A stretch of 64,000 bases of DNA from SAR86 cluster bacterium (GTDB lineage Bacteria; Pseudomonadota; Gammaproteobacteria; Magnimaribacterales; AG-339-G14). The notes under the pieces were generated by a model. It was not told where the DNA came from, did not search any database, and worked only from the letters and a program-made list of their open reading frames with translations. Within the stretch, counting starts at the first letter, position 1. Every line of letters begins with the position of its first letter. Location: contig CP097974.1 in assembly GCA_023703675.1 (NCBI GenBank), positions 395,288 to 459,287 of the forward strand, read 5' to 3'. Below are positions 36,262 to 45,388 of the stretch, piece by piece. The position numbers and the translations under genes were made by a program.

Positions 36262-38165
36262 ATTCCTTGGCAAGAAAATTTCTCGTTGTATGTTTTGTAA
36301 CTTTGTTTTCCGCTCATTCACTTTCAGTGACAATAAATATGAGAGATGCAAATCTCAAGGCTTTTATAACCGACATATCTTCTATCACAGGTAAAACATT
36401 TATTATCGATCCTAGGGTGAATGCTAACGTTACGGTAGTTTCAAATGAGGATTTAAGTATCGACGAAGCTTATGAAGTCTTCCTCTCGGTTTTGAGTGTT
36501 CATGGATTTTCTGCAGTCGAGCAAGATTCCGCAGTAAAAATCATTCCTGAAATTAATGGTAGACAAAATTACACCGAATTACTTTCGACCACTACGCCAG
36601 ACGATAAACTTGTAACAACCACTGTAAGACCTCAGCAGACATCATCAGTTGCATTGGTAACAATACTAAGACCTTTGATTAATTCTCAAGGTCATCTAGC
36701 GATTTATGAACCTTCAAATACATTAATCATTGCAGATCGAGCTTCCAACGTAAGAAGAATTGAGAAGCTTATCGCAGAGCTGGATAAAATTCCTGGCGAC
36801 AGATATGAATTGGTTAACTTAAAACATACTTCGGCCTCTGAAATTTCTTTATTGGCAAAACAAATATTTAATGAAAACAATGCTGGACTAAACGCCAATC
36901 AGTTCAATGCTTACGCTATTGAAAGGAACAATTCACTTCTTCTTGTTGGGGAAGATTTTATTGTCGCTCGTATGCTCGATTTGATAAAAAGTTTAGACGT
37001 GGAACAAAAAGGCTCTAGCACCTTGAGAGTTTTCTATCTTAAATATGCTGAGGCCATTGCGCTTCAAGAGGTTTTATCTTCAATGTCAGCAAATATATTA
37101 AGCTCCAACCAATCCAATCAGATAAAAACTAGTATTACGGCTCATCAGGAGACAAATTCGTTAATCATTTCGGCGGAACCTGATGTCATGATAGCTATTG
37201 AAGACTTGATCTCGCAATTGGATATAAAAAGAGCTCAAGTATTGGTGGAGGCTATCATAGTAGAAATTTCGGATACTTTGTCTAAAGAATTGGGTGTGCA
37301 ATTCTTATATTCTGGAGACGGTACAGATACACCCATTGCTTCTCAAAGATTTGGGAGCCCTTCACCTGATTTAACAGCCATCGTAGGCGGGGAAGTATAC
37401 GATACAACTTCTGGTTCAACTTCAATTCCAACTGCGGCAGGATCTTTGTTAACACTGGATGGCTTCGCTGCTGGAGTCGGAAAATATACTAAAGGTCAAG
37501 AAAGCTTTGCACTAATTCTTAGCGTTTTAAGAAAGGATACCGACTCAAATGTCTTGTCCACACCTTCGATTTTAACTATGGATAATGAAGAATCCTCCAT
37601 CATCGTTGGACAAGAAATACCGATTACAACTGGTGAATCTTTAGGTGCTAACAACACTAATCCTTTTAGAACCATCGATAGGCAAGAAGTTGGCGTGAAG
37701 TTGAGAGTGAAACCTCAAATCAACGAAGGCGATTCAATTAAGTTAGACATTCAACAAGAGGTCTCAAGTATATTGGGGCCAGTAGCGGTTGGTGCTTCTG
37801 AAATTGTTACCAACTTAAGATCTTTAGAAACGGTCGTAATGGTTGAAGACAACCAAACAATCGTCTTGGGAGGATTAATCGATGATGATGTGCAAGAAGC
37901 AGAAAGAAAAATACCTCTTTTAGGAGATATTCCGCTTTTGGGAAGACTCTTTAAATCAACTACAACTTCAAGAACCAAAAAAAACTTGGCTATCTTTTTA
38001 AAGCCTTCAATAATTCGAGACATTGGCGATATGTCTGAAATCACCAACAGTAAATATAATTTTTTAAAAGCTGAACAAATGTTAAGAGAAAATAAAGGAA
38101 GACCAACACCAAATTTAGATATTCTTGAAGACTTAATTTATCCAATTGAGAAAGATGAAGAATGA
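36258..38165 (+). CDS. gspD: type II secretion secretin GspD
   Basis: Outer-membrane channel of the T2SS. 635 aa: signal peptide (residues 1-24), N0 domain (INMRDANLKAFITDIS), three N-type KH-like domains (about 95-340), and the secretin core with VGQEIPITTGES, VKLRVKPQINEGD and VVLGGLIDDD-like LGGLIDDDVQEAERKIP. The C-terminal S-domain is short, so targeting by a pilotin is not obvious. Overlaps gspC by 4 bp and gspE by 11 bp. Confidence 0.95.
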   Translation: MNSLARKFLVVCFVTLFSAHSLSVTINMRDANLKAFITDISSITGKTFIIDPRVNANVTVVSNEDLSIDEAYEVFLSVLSVHGFSAVEQDSAVKIIPEINGRQNYTELLSTTTPDDKLVTTTVRPQQTSSVALVTILRPLINSQGHLAIYEPSNTLIIADRASNVRRIEKLIAELDKIPGDRYELVNLKHTSASEISLLAKQIFNENNAGLNANQFNAYAIERNNSLLLVGEDFIVARMLDLIKSLDVEQKGSSTLRVFYLKYAEAIALQEVLSSMSANILSSNQSNQIKTSITAHQETNSLIISAEPDVMIAIEDLISQLDIKRAQVLVEAIIVEISDTLSKELGVQFLYSGDGTDTPIASQRFGSPSPDLTAIVGGEVYDTTSGSTSIPTAAGSLLTLDGFAAGVGKYTKGQESFALILSVLRKDTDSNVLSTPSILTMDNEESSIIVGQEIPITTGESLGANNTNPFRTIDRQEVGVKLRVKPQINEGDSIKLDIQQEVSSILGPVAVGASEIVTNLRSLETVVMVEDNQTIVLGGLIDDDVQEAERKIPLLGDIPLLGRLFKSTTTSRTKKNLAIFLKPSIIRDIGDMSEITNSKYNFLKAEQMLRENKGRPTPNLDILEDLIYPIEKDEE

Positions 38166-39525
38166 CGAAACTTTTTTAGATTATAACTATTCTAAAGATC
38201 ATCAAATTATTCTCAGTAAGAATAAAGAGTCTTCGGTTCTTTTTTATACCGAGGACGCCGAACTAAGTTTAATCGCCTATATACAAAAAAAATATGATGA
38301 TTCATTCGTATTGAGCAAGCTTGAGTTTAGCGATTTCAATAAAAAACTTTCGGATATTTTTACTGAAAATTCATCTAATTCATCAGATTTAGTTCAGGGC
38401 GTTGATGAGAGTATTGATTTAGACACACTTGCCTCAGATTTGCCTAAAACAGAGGATTTATTAGACGACAGTAACGAAGCGCCTGTCATTAAACTTATTA
38501 ATGCAGTTCTTGCTGAGGCTATCAAAGATGGAGCTTCGGATATTCACATAGAGCCATACGAAGAATACTTATCGATTAGATTTAGAGTTGATGGGATATT
38601 GAAAGAAAAATTAAAACCTAGTTCTAGAGTTTCCTCCCTTTTAAATGCTCGAATTAAAATTATGTCCAATCTTGATATCGCGGAAAGAAGGGTGCCTCAA
38701 GACGGAAGAATGTCTCTAAAACTTGGAGAGAAGTGGGTTGATATAAGGGTATCAACTTTGCCCTCAAGTTATGGCGAAAGAATTGTTTTGAGATTGCTAG
38801 ATAAAGCAGAAGCAAGCTTAGATTTAAAAGAATTAGGGATGAATGATCAAATCATGCAAAATTATTTGGATCAATTAAAAAATACTAGTGGAATTATTTT
38901 GGTAACTGGGCCAACCGGCTCGGGCAAAACAACAACATTGTATTCAGGTTTGAGTTATTTAAATGACAACACAAGAAATATCCTTACAGTTGAAGACCCC
39001 ATAGAATATGCTCTGAATGGCATTGGGCAAACACAAGTAAATCAAAAAGTAGGCATGTCTTTTTCTAAAGGATTAAGAGCAATTTTAAGACAAGACCCTG
39101 ACGTGGTTATGGTCGGAGAGATTAGAGATAAAGAAACTGCAGAAACTGCCATTCAAGCAAGTCTAACTGGACACTTGGTTTTATCTACTGTTCATACCAA
39201 TGATGCAGTAGGTGCAATTACACGATTGTATGACATGGGAGTCGAACCATATTTACTTGCAAGCACTTTAAAGCTGGTAATTGCACAAAGGTTGGTTAGA
39301 AAGTTAGACGAAAAAAATGAATTTTCAGGAAGAACAGGTATTTATGAATCTTTGGTAGTTGATGACGAAATTAAGAATTTGATTCATGAGAATAAAAGTG
39401 AAAATGAAATAAAAAAAATATCCAATAAAAAATTTGATTCCATTTATCAAGATGGATTGAAAAAAGTTGAAAAAGGAATAACGAGTGAAGTTGAGCTAAA
39501 AAGGGTGCTAAAGGAAAGCGAATAG
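38155..39525 (+). CDS. gspE: type II secretion ATPase GspE, lacking the tetracysteine zinc domain
   Basis: Cytoplasmic hexameric ATPase driving pseudopilus growth. 456 aa from the ATG at 38155 (frame opens at a TTG, 38146). N1/N2 region to about residue 110, Walker A GPTGSGKTT at 252-259, Asp box and Walker B PDVVMVGEIRD, His box TGHLVLSTVHTNDA. Normal GspE has a zinc-binding C-terminal insertion with two CxxC motifs between QRLVR and GRTGIYE; here about residues 380-393 read QRLVRKLDEKNEFSGRTGIYE, so the insertion is cleanly absent and no cysteine remains. ATPase motifs are otherwise intact. Confidence 0.94.
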   Translation: MKNDETFLDYNYSKDHQIILSKNKESSVLFYTEDAELSLIAYIQKKYDDSFVLSKLEFSDFNKKLSDIFTENSSNSSDLVQGVDESIDLDTLASDLPKTEDLLDDSNEAPVIKLINAVLAEAIKDGASDIHIEPYEEYLSIRFRVDGILKEKLKPSSRVSSLLNARIKIMSNLDIAERRVPQDGRMSLKLGEKWVDIRVSTLPSSYGERIVLRLLDKAEASLDLKELGMNDQIMQNYLDQLKNTSGIILVTGPTGSGKTTTLYSGLSYLNDNTRNILTVEDPIEYALNGIGQTQVNQKVGMSFSKGLRAILRQDPDVVMVGEIRDKETAETAIQASLTGHLVLSTVHTNDAVGAITRLYDMGVEPYLLASTLKLVIAQRLVRKLDEKNEFSGRTGIYESLVVDDEIKNLIHENKSENEIKKISNKKFDSIYQDGLKKVEKGITSEVELKRVLKESE

Positions 39526-39528
39526 ACA

Positions 39529-40737
39529 ATGGCAAATTTTTCTTATGATGCTTTAGACAATTCGGGCGAATCTGAATCGGGATACTTAATTGCCGATTCC
39601 GTCGAAGAAGCAAAAAATGAGCTTAAAAATAGAAAATTAATACCTTTAAAAGTAAAAGAAACTAAAAAATTTTTTCATTTTCCCTTTTTTAATTCGATAA
39701 GTCTTTCGCAGCTTTCTCTTTTTTCTAGACAGCTGTCTACCTTAATTAATAGTGGCATGCCGATTGATCAATCTTTGGATTCGGTGGCCTTACAAACAGG
39801 GTCTGCTAACTTTTCAAATGTTATAAAACAAGTTTCTAGTAAGGTGAAATCTGGATTTAAATTGTCTGAATCCTTAGGTGAACATCCCAAAGTATTTGAC
39901 AATCTTTTTTGTTCTCTGGTAAAGGCTGGAGAAACTTCAGGAGAGTTAGGGTACATATTGAATAAGACTTCAGATTTTTTAGAGGGCAGAGCAAAAATGT
40001 CTCAAGAAATTCTTGGAGCTTTAACATATCCAATAATTTTATTTTTAGTTTCAATTGGTGTGATTGGTCTTTTGATGGTTTTTGTTGTGCCAGGAGTTGT
40101 CTCCCAATTTTCAGGACTAAATCAAGAATTACCTTTGATAACTAAAATTTTCATTGCAATATCAAATGCGCTTTCGAGCTATATTTTTTACTCATTCCTC
40201 GTTTTAATTGGCTTTGGTTTAGTAATTTTATCTAGAATTTATGGGCTAAAAAAAATCAAAAGAAGCTCAGACAAATTTTTTTTAAAAATACCTATTATTA
40301 AAAACTTTTTATTAGATGCCGATCTTTCTAGGTATACCAGTTCGCTTAGTATGTTGAGAAGTGGTGGAGTCTCAATAATAAATGCTTTAGAAATTTCTGC
40401 TGAAACCATTTCAAATTTGTATTTGAAAGATCAACTAAAAAAGATTTCAGATAAAGTTAAGGAAGGAGAATCCATTACAAGCTCTTTGACTTCAATACCA
40501 GAAATTCCTCCAATGGTTATTCACATGATTGATAACGGAGAAAAGAGTGGCAAGTTAGAAGAAATGCTTGAAAAAGTGTCTGAGTATCTCGAATCACGTT
40601 TCGAATCGTCAACAAAAATTGCAATGAATATGCTGGAGCCAATAGTGGTAATTTTTTTGGGTCTATTTGTTGCTTTAATTGTATTAGCTATTTTGTTACC
40701 TTTAGTTCAATTGAATACGCTTTCTTCGTCGTTATGA
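39529..40737 (+). CDS. gspF: type II secretion inner-membrane platform protein GspF
   Basis: 402 aa, the typical PilC/GspF layout: two homologous cytoplasmic domains and three helices (about residues 165-190, 215-240 and 370-395). Conserved stretches are LSLFSRQLSTLINSGMP (near residue 60) and SLSMLRSGGVSIINALE (near residue 270), and LVKAGETSGELG. Three bases after gspE; ATGA overlap with gspG. Confidence 0.95.
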   Translation: MANFSYDALDNSGESESGYLIADSVEEAKNELKNRKLIPLKVKETKKFFHFPFFNSISLSQLSLFSRQLSTLINSGMPIDQSLDSVALQTGSANFSNVIKQVSSKVKSGFKLSESLGEHPKVFDNLFCSLVKAGETSGELGYILNKTSDFLEGRAKMSQEILGALTYPIILFLVSIGVIGLLMVFVVPGVVSQFSGLNQELPLITKIFIAISNALSSYIFYSFLVLIGFGLVILSRIYGLKKIKRSSDKFFLKIPIIKNFLLDADLSRYTSSLSMLRSGGVSIINALEISAETISNLYLKDQLKKISDKVKEGESITSSLTSIPEIPPMVIHMIDNGEKSGKLEEMLEKVSEYLESRFESSTKIAMNMLEPIVVIFLGLFVALIVLAILLPLVQLNTLSSSL

Positions 40738-41177
40738 AAAAAATTAAGAATCTTAAAGTTTTAATCGAAAAAGGATTTAGCCTTATTGAAATCTTGGTAG
40801 TACTCATGATCATCGGTCTTTTAACCGCAGTAGTCGCAATAAATGTTTTGCCAAGCCAAGATAGGGCTAGAGTCGATAAAGCGACCGCAGACATAAGAAT
40901 CATGGAGCAAGCATTAGAATTATATCGTTTGGATATGTATTCCTATCCAACTCAAAGAGAGGGTTTAGAGGCCTTGATATCGACCCCTGAAAATCACCGC
41001 TTCAAAGATAGATATCGCCAAGGTGGATATATAAAGAGACTCGAAGCAGATCCTTGGGGAAATCCTTATCAGTACAAACGACCGGGTAAAAATGGATCAT
41101 TTGATCTTTTTTCCTTTGGAGCCGATGGCTCTATTGGAGGAGAAGGTTTGGATTCTGACATTACAAACTGGGACTAA
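40734..41177 (+). CDS. gspG: major pseudopilin GspG
   Basis: 147 aa type IV pilin-like protein. A 15-residue basic leader is cut before Phe in KGFSLIEILVVLMIIG, with the conserved Glu five residues after the cut. The C-terminal half has the GspG signature YPTQREGLEAL, DPWGNPYQYKRPG and FDLFSFGADG. Main component of the pseudopilus. Confidence 0.96.
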   Translation: MKKIKNLKVLIEKGFSLIEILVVLMIIGLLTAVVAINVLPSQDRARVDKATADIRIMEQALELYRLDMYSYPTQREGLEALISTPENHRFKDRYRQGGYIKRLEADPWGNPYQYKRPGKNGSFDLFSFGADGSIGGEGLDSDITNWD

Positions 41178-41182
41178 AAGTA

Positions 41183-41533
41183 ATGAAAGGCTTTACGCTA
41201 GTAGAGTTACTTATAGCTTTGCTCATTTTAGCTCTAGTTACCACGGCGGGTATAAGCAGTCTCAATTTTTCTACAAAAAACTCTATTGAACTGCAAAGCG
41301 ATTTTTATCTTCGAACAGTTGCTGAAAATTTACTGTTGAAATCTTATTTAGATCAAAGTTTTCTGACCAACAATCAAACTTCTGGAGAAGTCAATATGAT
41401 GGGTAAGCGAATAATTTGGAAGAGGGCTATCAGTTTAAATAAAAATCTTAATTCACTTAACATCAATTTAACTGCTGAGAATCCAGCAACTAAAAAAATA
41501 GTAAGTTTAGAAATATACAAAGCTGTCAAATGA
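41183..41533 (+). CDS. gspI: minor pseudopilin GspI
   Basis: 116 aa with an extremely short leader: MKG then FTLVELLIALLILALV, i.e. cleavage after Gly3. Length and position between gspG and gspJ fit GspI; the next frame starts with ATGA overlap. In most operons gspH lies between gspG and gspI, but here only 5 bp separate gspG from this gene. Assignment of I rather than H rests on size, short leader and order. Confidence 0.78.
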   Translation: MKGFTLVELLIALLILALVTTAGISSLNFSTKNSIELQSDFYLRTVAENLLLKSYLDQSFLTNNQTSGEVNMMGKRIIWKRAISLNKNLNSLNINLTAENPATKKIVSLEIYKAVK

Positions 41534-42108
41534 ATTTAAACAAAGGGTATAGCTTAATCGAGATACTTGTGGTCTTGTCAATTTTTAGTTTGATGAGCCT
41601 CTTAATTTTATCTTTTACAAATATATCGGTTAACAGCTCTTTGTTAGTTTCGGAAGAAACTAATAAGTTAAGAAGGTTAATAAATACTTCTGAAATTATC
41701 AAAGATGATTTGATTCATTCTATTAATAAGCCATTAAAAAATACTAATACTAATTATAGTTCGTCATTTTTTGCGCAGAATGATTGGCTTGAAGGAGAGC
41801 CTTTCTTAGAGTTTACAAGACATTCTGAAAGCGAAGGAGTTCAGGAAACTGGAGTGTATCAAAGAATTAAATACGTTCTAGAAGATGGGAGAATTGAAAG
41901 ATATTCTACGGATAGTTTATTGTCAGAATACAATACCAGCCCCATTACACTTCTAGTTGAGGTAGATTCGGTAAATGTCATTGCATTCAAAGAAAGAAAT
42001 TATAATTTTTGGCCAATTGATGAAAGTTTAAACTTACCAAAATTCCTTGAGATAACCTTGCAATTTAAAGACGATGTTTTTCAAAAGACTTTCTTAGTTG
42101 ATGATTAA
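41530..42108 (+). CDS. gspJ: minor pseudopilin GspJ
   Basis: 192 aa prepilin-like protein: leader MNLNKG then YSLIEILVVLSIFSLMSL (Tyr in place of Phe at +1). The size and C-terminal VDSVNVIAFKERN...LEITLQF pattern match GspJ, which caps the pseudopilus tip with GspI and GspK. Overlaps gspI by 4 and gspK by 8 bp. Confidence 0.88.
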   Translation: MNLNKGYSLIEILVVLSIFSLMSLLILSFTNISVNSSLLVSEETNKLRRLINTSEIIKDDLIHSINKPLKNTNTNYSSSFFAQNDWLEGEPFLEFTRHSESEGVQETGVYQRIKYVLEDGRIERYSTDSLLSEYNTSPITLLVEVDSVNVIAFKERNYNFWPIDESLNLPKFLEITLQFKDDVFQKTFLVDD

Positions 42109-43090
42109 AAGAATATTTTTTTCCTCTCAAAATGGAGTTGCTCTGTTAATGGTGTTATTCATTACCAGTATTATTTCTATAGTAGGTTATGGATTGTTTT
42201 CTTTAATAATTAATACTTCCGAAGATCAAAAAAGATACGTTTCTGAGCAATCAAGTTTAATCACTATTTTAAGTCTTGAATCATTTGCGCTTAATTATTT
42301 GAACGATGAGGCAAATAGAAAAAAGTTATTGGTGACAAGCTCAGATAATTCTAGCCCGATTAACTTTCCTTTAGATAGAGGCGCGCTTGATGCCAGAATA
42401 AAAGACATGAGCTTCTGCTTTAATTTGAATTTATTGGTAACAAATGATTATTTATCCCAATCAAAAACCATTGATCAAGACGCGCTAAATATTTTTGAAA
42501 ATCTATTGAAAAGTTTTAACATTGCAGAAATAACGATTTCAGAAATTTCATCGTCGCTAATAGATTGGGTCGATCTAGACAATTTCCCCGATAAATTTGA
42601 TGGTGCTGAAGATGATTACTATCAACGTTTAGAAAAAAATATTCTTACCCCAAGTTCAGATTTAACTAATGTTGCTGAACTGAGGAAAATAAGAGGTGTT
42701 ACTGAAGAAATTTTTAATTTAATCAAACCTTATATTTGTGCTCTGCCTAAGACAATTAACACCATTAATATAAACAGCATGAACGTTGGTAAGCCCAATT
42801 TACTAATAGCTTTAAGCAACAATGAACTTTCAACGTTTGAAGCCGAAATGATCATAAAGGAGATTCCTCTAGGCGGGTACCAAAAAATAGACCAATTTTT
42901 AAACCAAGAGATTGTTAACCAGAAGATAAACTCTAGTTATTCGAGGAAAATTTTATCCACTGAATCAGATGTTTTTTTATTAAAAACAAAAATTACTTAC
43001 GATGAGTTCAGCTTTATAATGCGTAGTGAAATAATTGATGACGGAATAAATTTTAGTGTTGTATCTAGAAAAAAGGGTGAAGAGTTGTGA
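42101..43090 (+). CDS. gspK: minor pseudopilin GspK
   Basis: 329 aa from ATG 42101. After a basic leader, NGVALLMVLFITSIISIVGY is the hydrophobic helix; like other GspK proteins it lacks Glu at +5. The globular part contains LIDWVDLDNFPDKFDGAEDD, a likely Ca2+-binding loop, and the helix-hairpin region LRKIRGVTEEIFNLI. Tip protein of the pseudopilus. Confidence 0.92.
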   Translation: MIKRIFFSSQNGVALLMVLFITSIISIVGYGLFSLIINTSEDQKRYVSEQSSLITILSLESFALNYLNDEANRKKLLVTSSDNSSPINFPLDRGALDARIKDMSFCFNLNLLVTNDYLSQSKTIDQDALNIFENLLKSFNIAEITISEISSSLIDWVDLDNFPDKFDGAEDDYYQRLEKNILTPSSDLTNVAELRKIRGVTEEIFNLIKPYICALPKTINTININSMNVGKPNLLIALSNNELSTFEAEMIIKEIPLGGYQKIDQFLNQEIVNQKINSSYSRKILSTESDVFLLKTKITYDEFSFIMRSEIIDDGINFSVVSRKKGEEL

Positions 43091-44226
43091 GTCCTGAAAT
43101 AGTAATTTTCTATTTAGAGGAGCAAGACCGTTTTCTCTATTATATTTTTGATGGCAAGTTAAATCTCCTCGAAGATTTTGACTCTAAAAAATATGAAGAT
43201 TTTAAAAAAAGTCTATATCTAATTTCTGATAAATTTAATTCGTTTAAAATTAATCTACCCGATACTTCAAAAAGAAATATATCGAAAGCCGCGCCTGTTT
43301 TATTGGAAGAAAAGCTTTTAGATAATGTTAATTCTTTCGTTTGGAATCTAAATAAAAATGGCAAAAATATTGTCTGTATTTCAAAGCATAACTTAGAAAG
43401 TTTTATAACGAAATTTGAGCATTTAAATTTATCTTCTTTAAAATCGTTTGAGAACATTGAGATCACCAATCCATCAGTTTTCATATTTGGAGAGAGCGTT
43501 ATTCTCACAATTTCAGAAAACTATAACTTCAACACCAAGATTCATCAGTTAGAAAATTTTTTAATAGACATACAAAATAAAGAAAACTTCGACACGATAG
43601 ATTGCTATTTAGATGAAAATTCAAAATTTGATGTTTCAAAATTTGAGATTTTGAATCCAAAGATATTTAAAAAAGAATCTGACATATTTTCTGATTTGAA
43701 TATTAATTGGACAACGGCTACAAATAACTTTCTTGTAAACGAATACGAACCGAAGATCTTGTGGTCAAAGATATTTAATAAATTTAGTTTTTATTTTTAT
43801 TCTGCTACTGCAGTAATTTCTATTTTTATTTTTTCTAACTTAATTCAAGTTTTCTCTTTGATTATTTCAAATAGCTATCTAGAGGAAGAGCTTCTAGCCT
43901 CGTTTAAACAGAAATTTCCGAATCAAGAAATTAAATCGGATTTAATTAGACAAGTGAATAGTTTGATAAATATTGAATCAACATCTGCCGACCAACTGAG
44001 AAAAATTGGAATTATTTCTGAGAGCATTACGCTGTCAGAGGACATCAATTTGGTATCGATTAAATTTGATAGAGATAATTTTAATCTTGAAGTTGAAACT
44101 TCTTCGTATGCAGAAATAGAAAATCTTATTAACTTAATAAGTTCTATGGGAGTAGAAAGTCGAGCGGGAGCATCGAGAAGGTTAAATAATAAAATTTTAG
44201 GTGAAATAAATGTTCAGCAATTTTAA
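43087..44226 (+). CDS. gspL: type II secretion protein GspL
   Basis: 379 aa, GTG start at 43087 overlapping gspK. Cytoplasmic actin-like domain (residues 1-235), one helix (about 240-262) and a periplasmic ferredoxin-like domain. Primary similarity to known GspL is weak by eye, but topology, length and place between gspK and gspM fit; it docks GspE to the membrane. Overlaps gspM by 17 bp. Confidence 0.85.
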   Translation: MSPEIVIFYLEEQDRFLYYIFDGKLNLLEDFDSKKYEDFKKSLYLISDKFNSFKINLPDTSKRNISKAAPVLLEEKLLDNVNSFVWNLNKNGKNIVCISKHNLESFITKFEHLNLSSLKSFENIEITNPSVFIFGESVILTISENYNFNTKIHQLENFLIDIQNKENFDTIDCYLDENSKFDVSKFEILNPKIFKKESDIFSDLNINWTTATNNFLVNEYEPKILWSKIFNKFSFYFYSATAVISIFIFSNLIQVFSLIISNSYLEEELLASFKQKFPNQEIKSDLIRQVNSLINIESTSADQLRKIGIISESITLSEDINLVSIKFDRDNFNLEVETSSYAEIENLINLISSMGVESRAGASRRLNNKILGEINVQQF

Positions 44227-44662
44227 CCTTTCAAAAATACCAAATATTTACCAATTCTTTTTTGCAGGGTTTACGATTGCTGTCTTTTTTTACGTCATAT
44301 TAGAATTTAATTGGTTTCTAGATAGACAAGCTAGTTTTTATGCAAACGAAAAATCTAATGTCATATCCAGAATTGAATTTCTAAATTCTATTCCAATGGA
44401 TAATGGAGAAAATAGAAAAATTTTTTCCGGCAACTTAAGTTCATTTCTAAATGAATCTTCAAAAAGTTTTGATGTGATTATTGATAGAACACAACCCCTG
44501 CCAGATGGAAATATCTCTGTATTAATCAATCAAGTAAGATTTTTGGATTTATATAATTGGATAATTTCTATCAGTAAAAACGGCATAGACATTGACCAGC
44601 TAAACCTAAGAAAAAGCTCAAAAGATTTTATTTCAGCTCAAATAATTTTAGTTTCAGATTAA
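44210..44662 (+). CDS. gspM: type II secretion protein GspM
   Basis: 150 aa with a single N-terminal helix (about residues 15-35) and a small periplasmic domain; one base before the GTG of gspN. Identified by position after gspL, length and topology; the sequence itself is poorly conserved in this family. The C-terminal part QVRFLDLYNWIISISKNGIDIDQ resembles the GspM ferredoxin-like end. Confidence 0.8.
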   Translation: MFSNFNLSKIPNIYQFFFAGFTIAVFFYVILEFNWFLDRQASFYANEKSNVISRIEFLNSIPMDNGENRKIFSGNLSSFLNESSKSFDVIIDRTQPLPDGNISVLINQVRFLDLYNWIISISKNGIDIDQLNLRKSSKDFISAQIILVSD

Positions 44663-44663
44663 A

Positions 44664-45383
44664 GTGAAAACTTTTTTTTATTTATTTTTTGTAGTGATTG
44701 TTGTCACTTTAAGCATAATCTTAATTAATTTGCCTCTAAGAACAATTCAACCTCTTTTGACAAATTATTTCCCGCAAATTACTTATTCAGATGTAAGTGG
44801 GACAATTTGGTCTGGAAAAATATCAAACTTAACTTTTGCTAATGAGAAACTCGGAGATTTGATTACGGAAATGGATCTTAGAAGCCTTGAATTCAATTTA
44901 ATTGATTCCCAAGTTAAAATTTCTGGGAAACTAAAATTAGTTGACTATCTTTTTACTAAAAAATTTGAAATGTATGACTTAGATTTTGAGATCGGCTCAA
45001 GAAGATTTATAAAAAATTTACCAACTTTGTCTAAAATAAATGGCGAAAAAATTAATCTAACATTTGACTTGAACGGTTGTTATGAAGCTTCAGGCAAAAC
45101 AAGCGCAACCATTCTAAGAAAAAGCCCACTAAACATTCAATCCGACAGTAGCTTGGTAGCGGAGCTAGAATGCAGAGACGCTAAACTTTATGGTGAATTT
45201 GAAAGCTACCCTGATAAAAATTTCCTTTCAGGTTTTTTTTATATAGATAATGAATTGAATTATAATCTTTCTGCTAATTCAAAAAATATATTCTCTAGGC
45301 TTTCGAAAATATTTAAAGGCAATATTTCTGAAAATCCCGACGTTAAAATTAAGGGAAATATCTATGAATTATTTTATGAATAA
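44664..45383 (+). CDS. gspN: type II secretion protein GspN
   Basis: 239 aa, GTG start at 44664. One N-terminal helix (residues 4-22), then a periplasmic region with YSDVSGTIWSGKISNL (near residue 50), the characteristic GspN motif also seen in AsmA-like lipid-interacting folds. Last gene of the gsp operon; not essential in all T2SS. Confidence 0.85.
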   Translation: MKTFFYLFFVVIVVTLSIILINLPLRTIQPLLTNYFPQITYSDVSGTIWSGKISNLTFANEKLGDLITEMDLRSLEFNLIDSQVKISGKLKLVDYLFTKKFEMYDLDFEIGSRRFIKNLPTLSKINGEKINLTFDLNGCYEASGKTSATILRKSPLNIQSDSSLVAELECRDAKLYGEFESYPDKNFLSGFFYIDNELNYNLSANSKNIFSRLSKIFKGNISENPDVKIKGNIYELFYE

Positions 45384-45388
45384 TAAAA

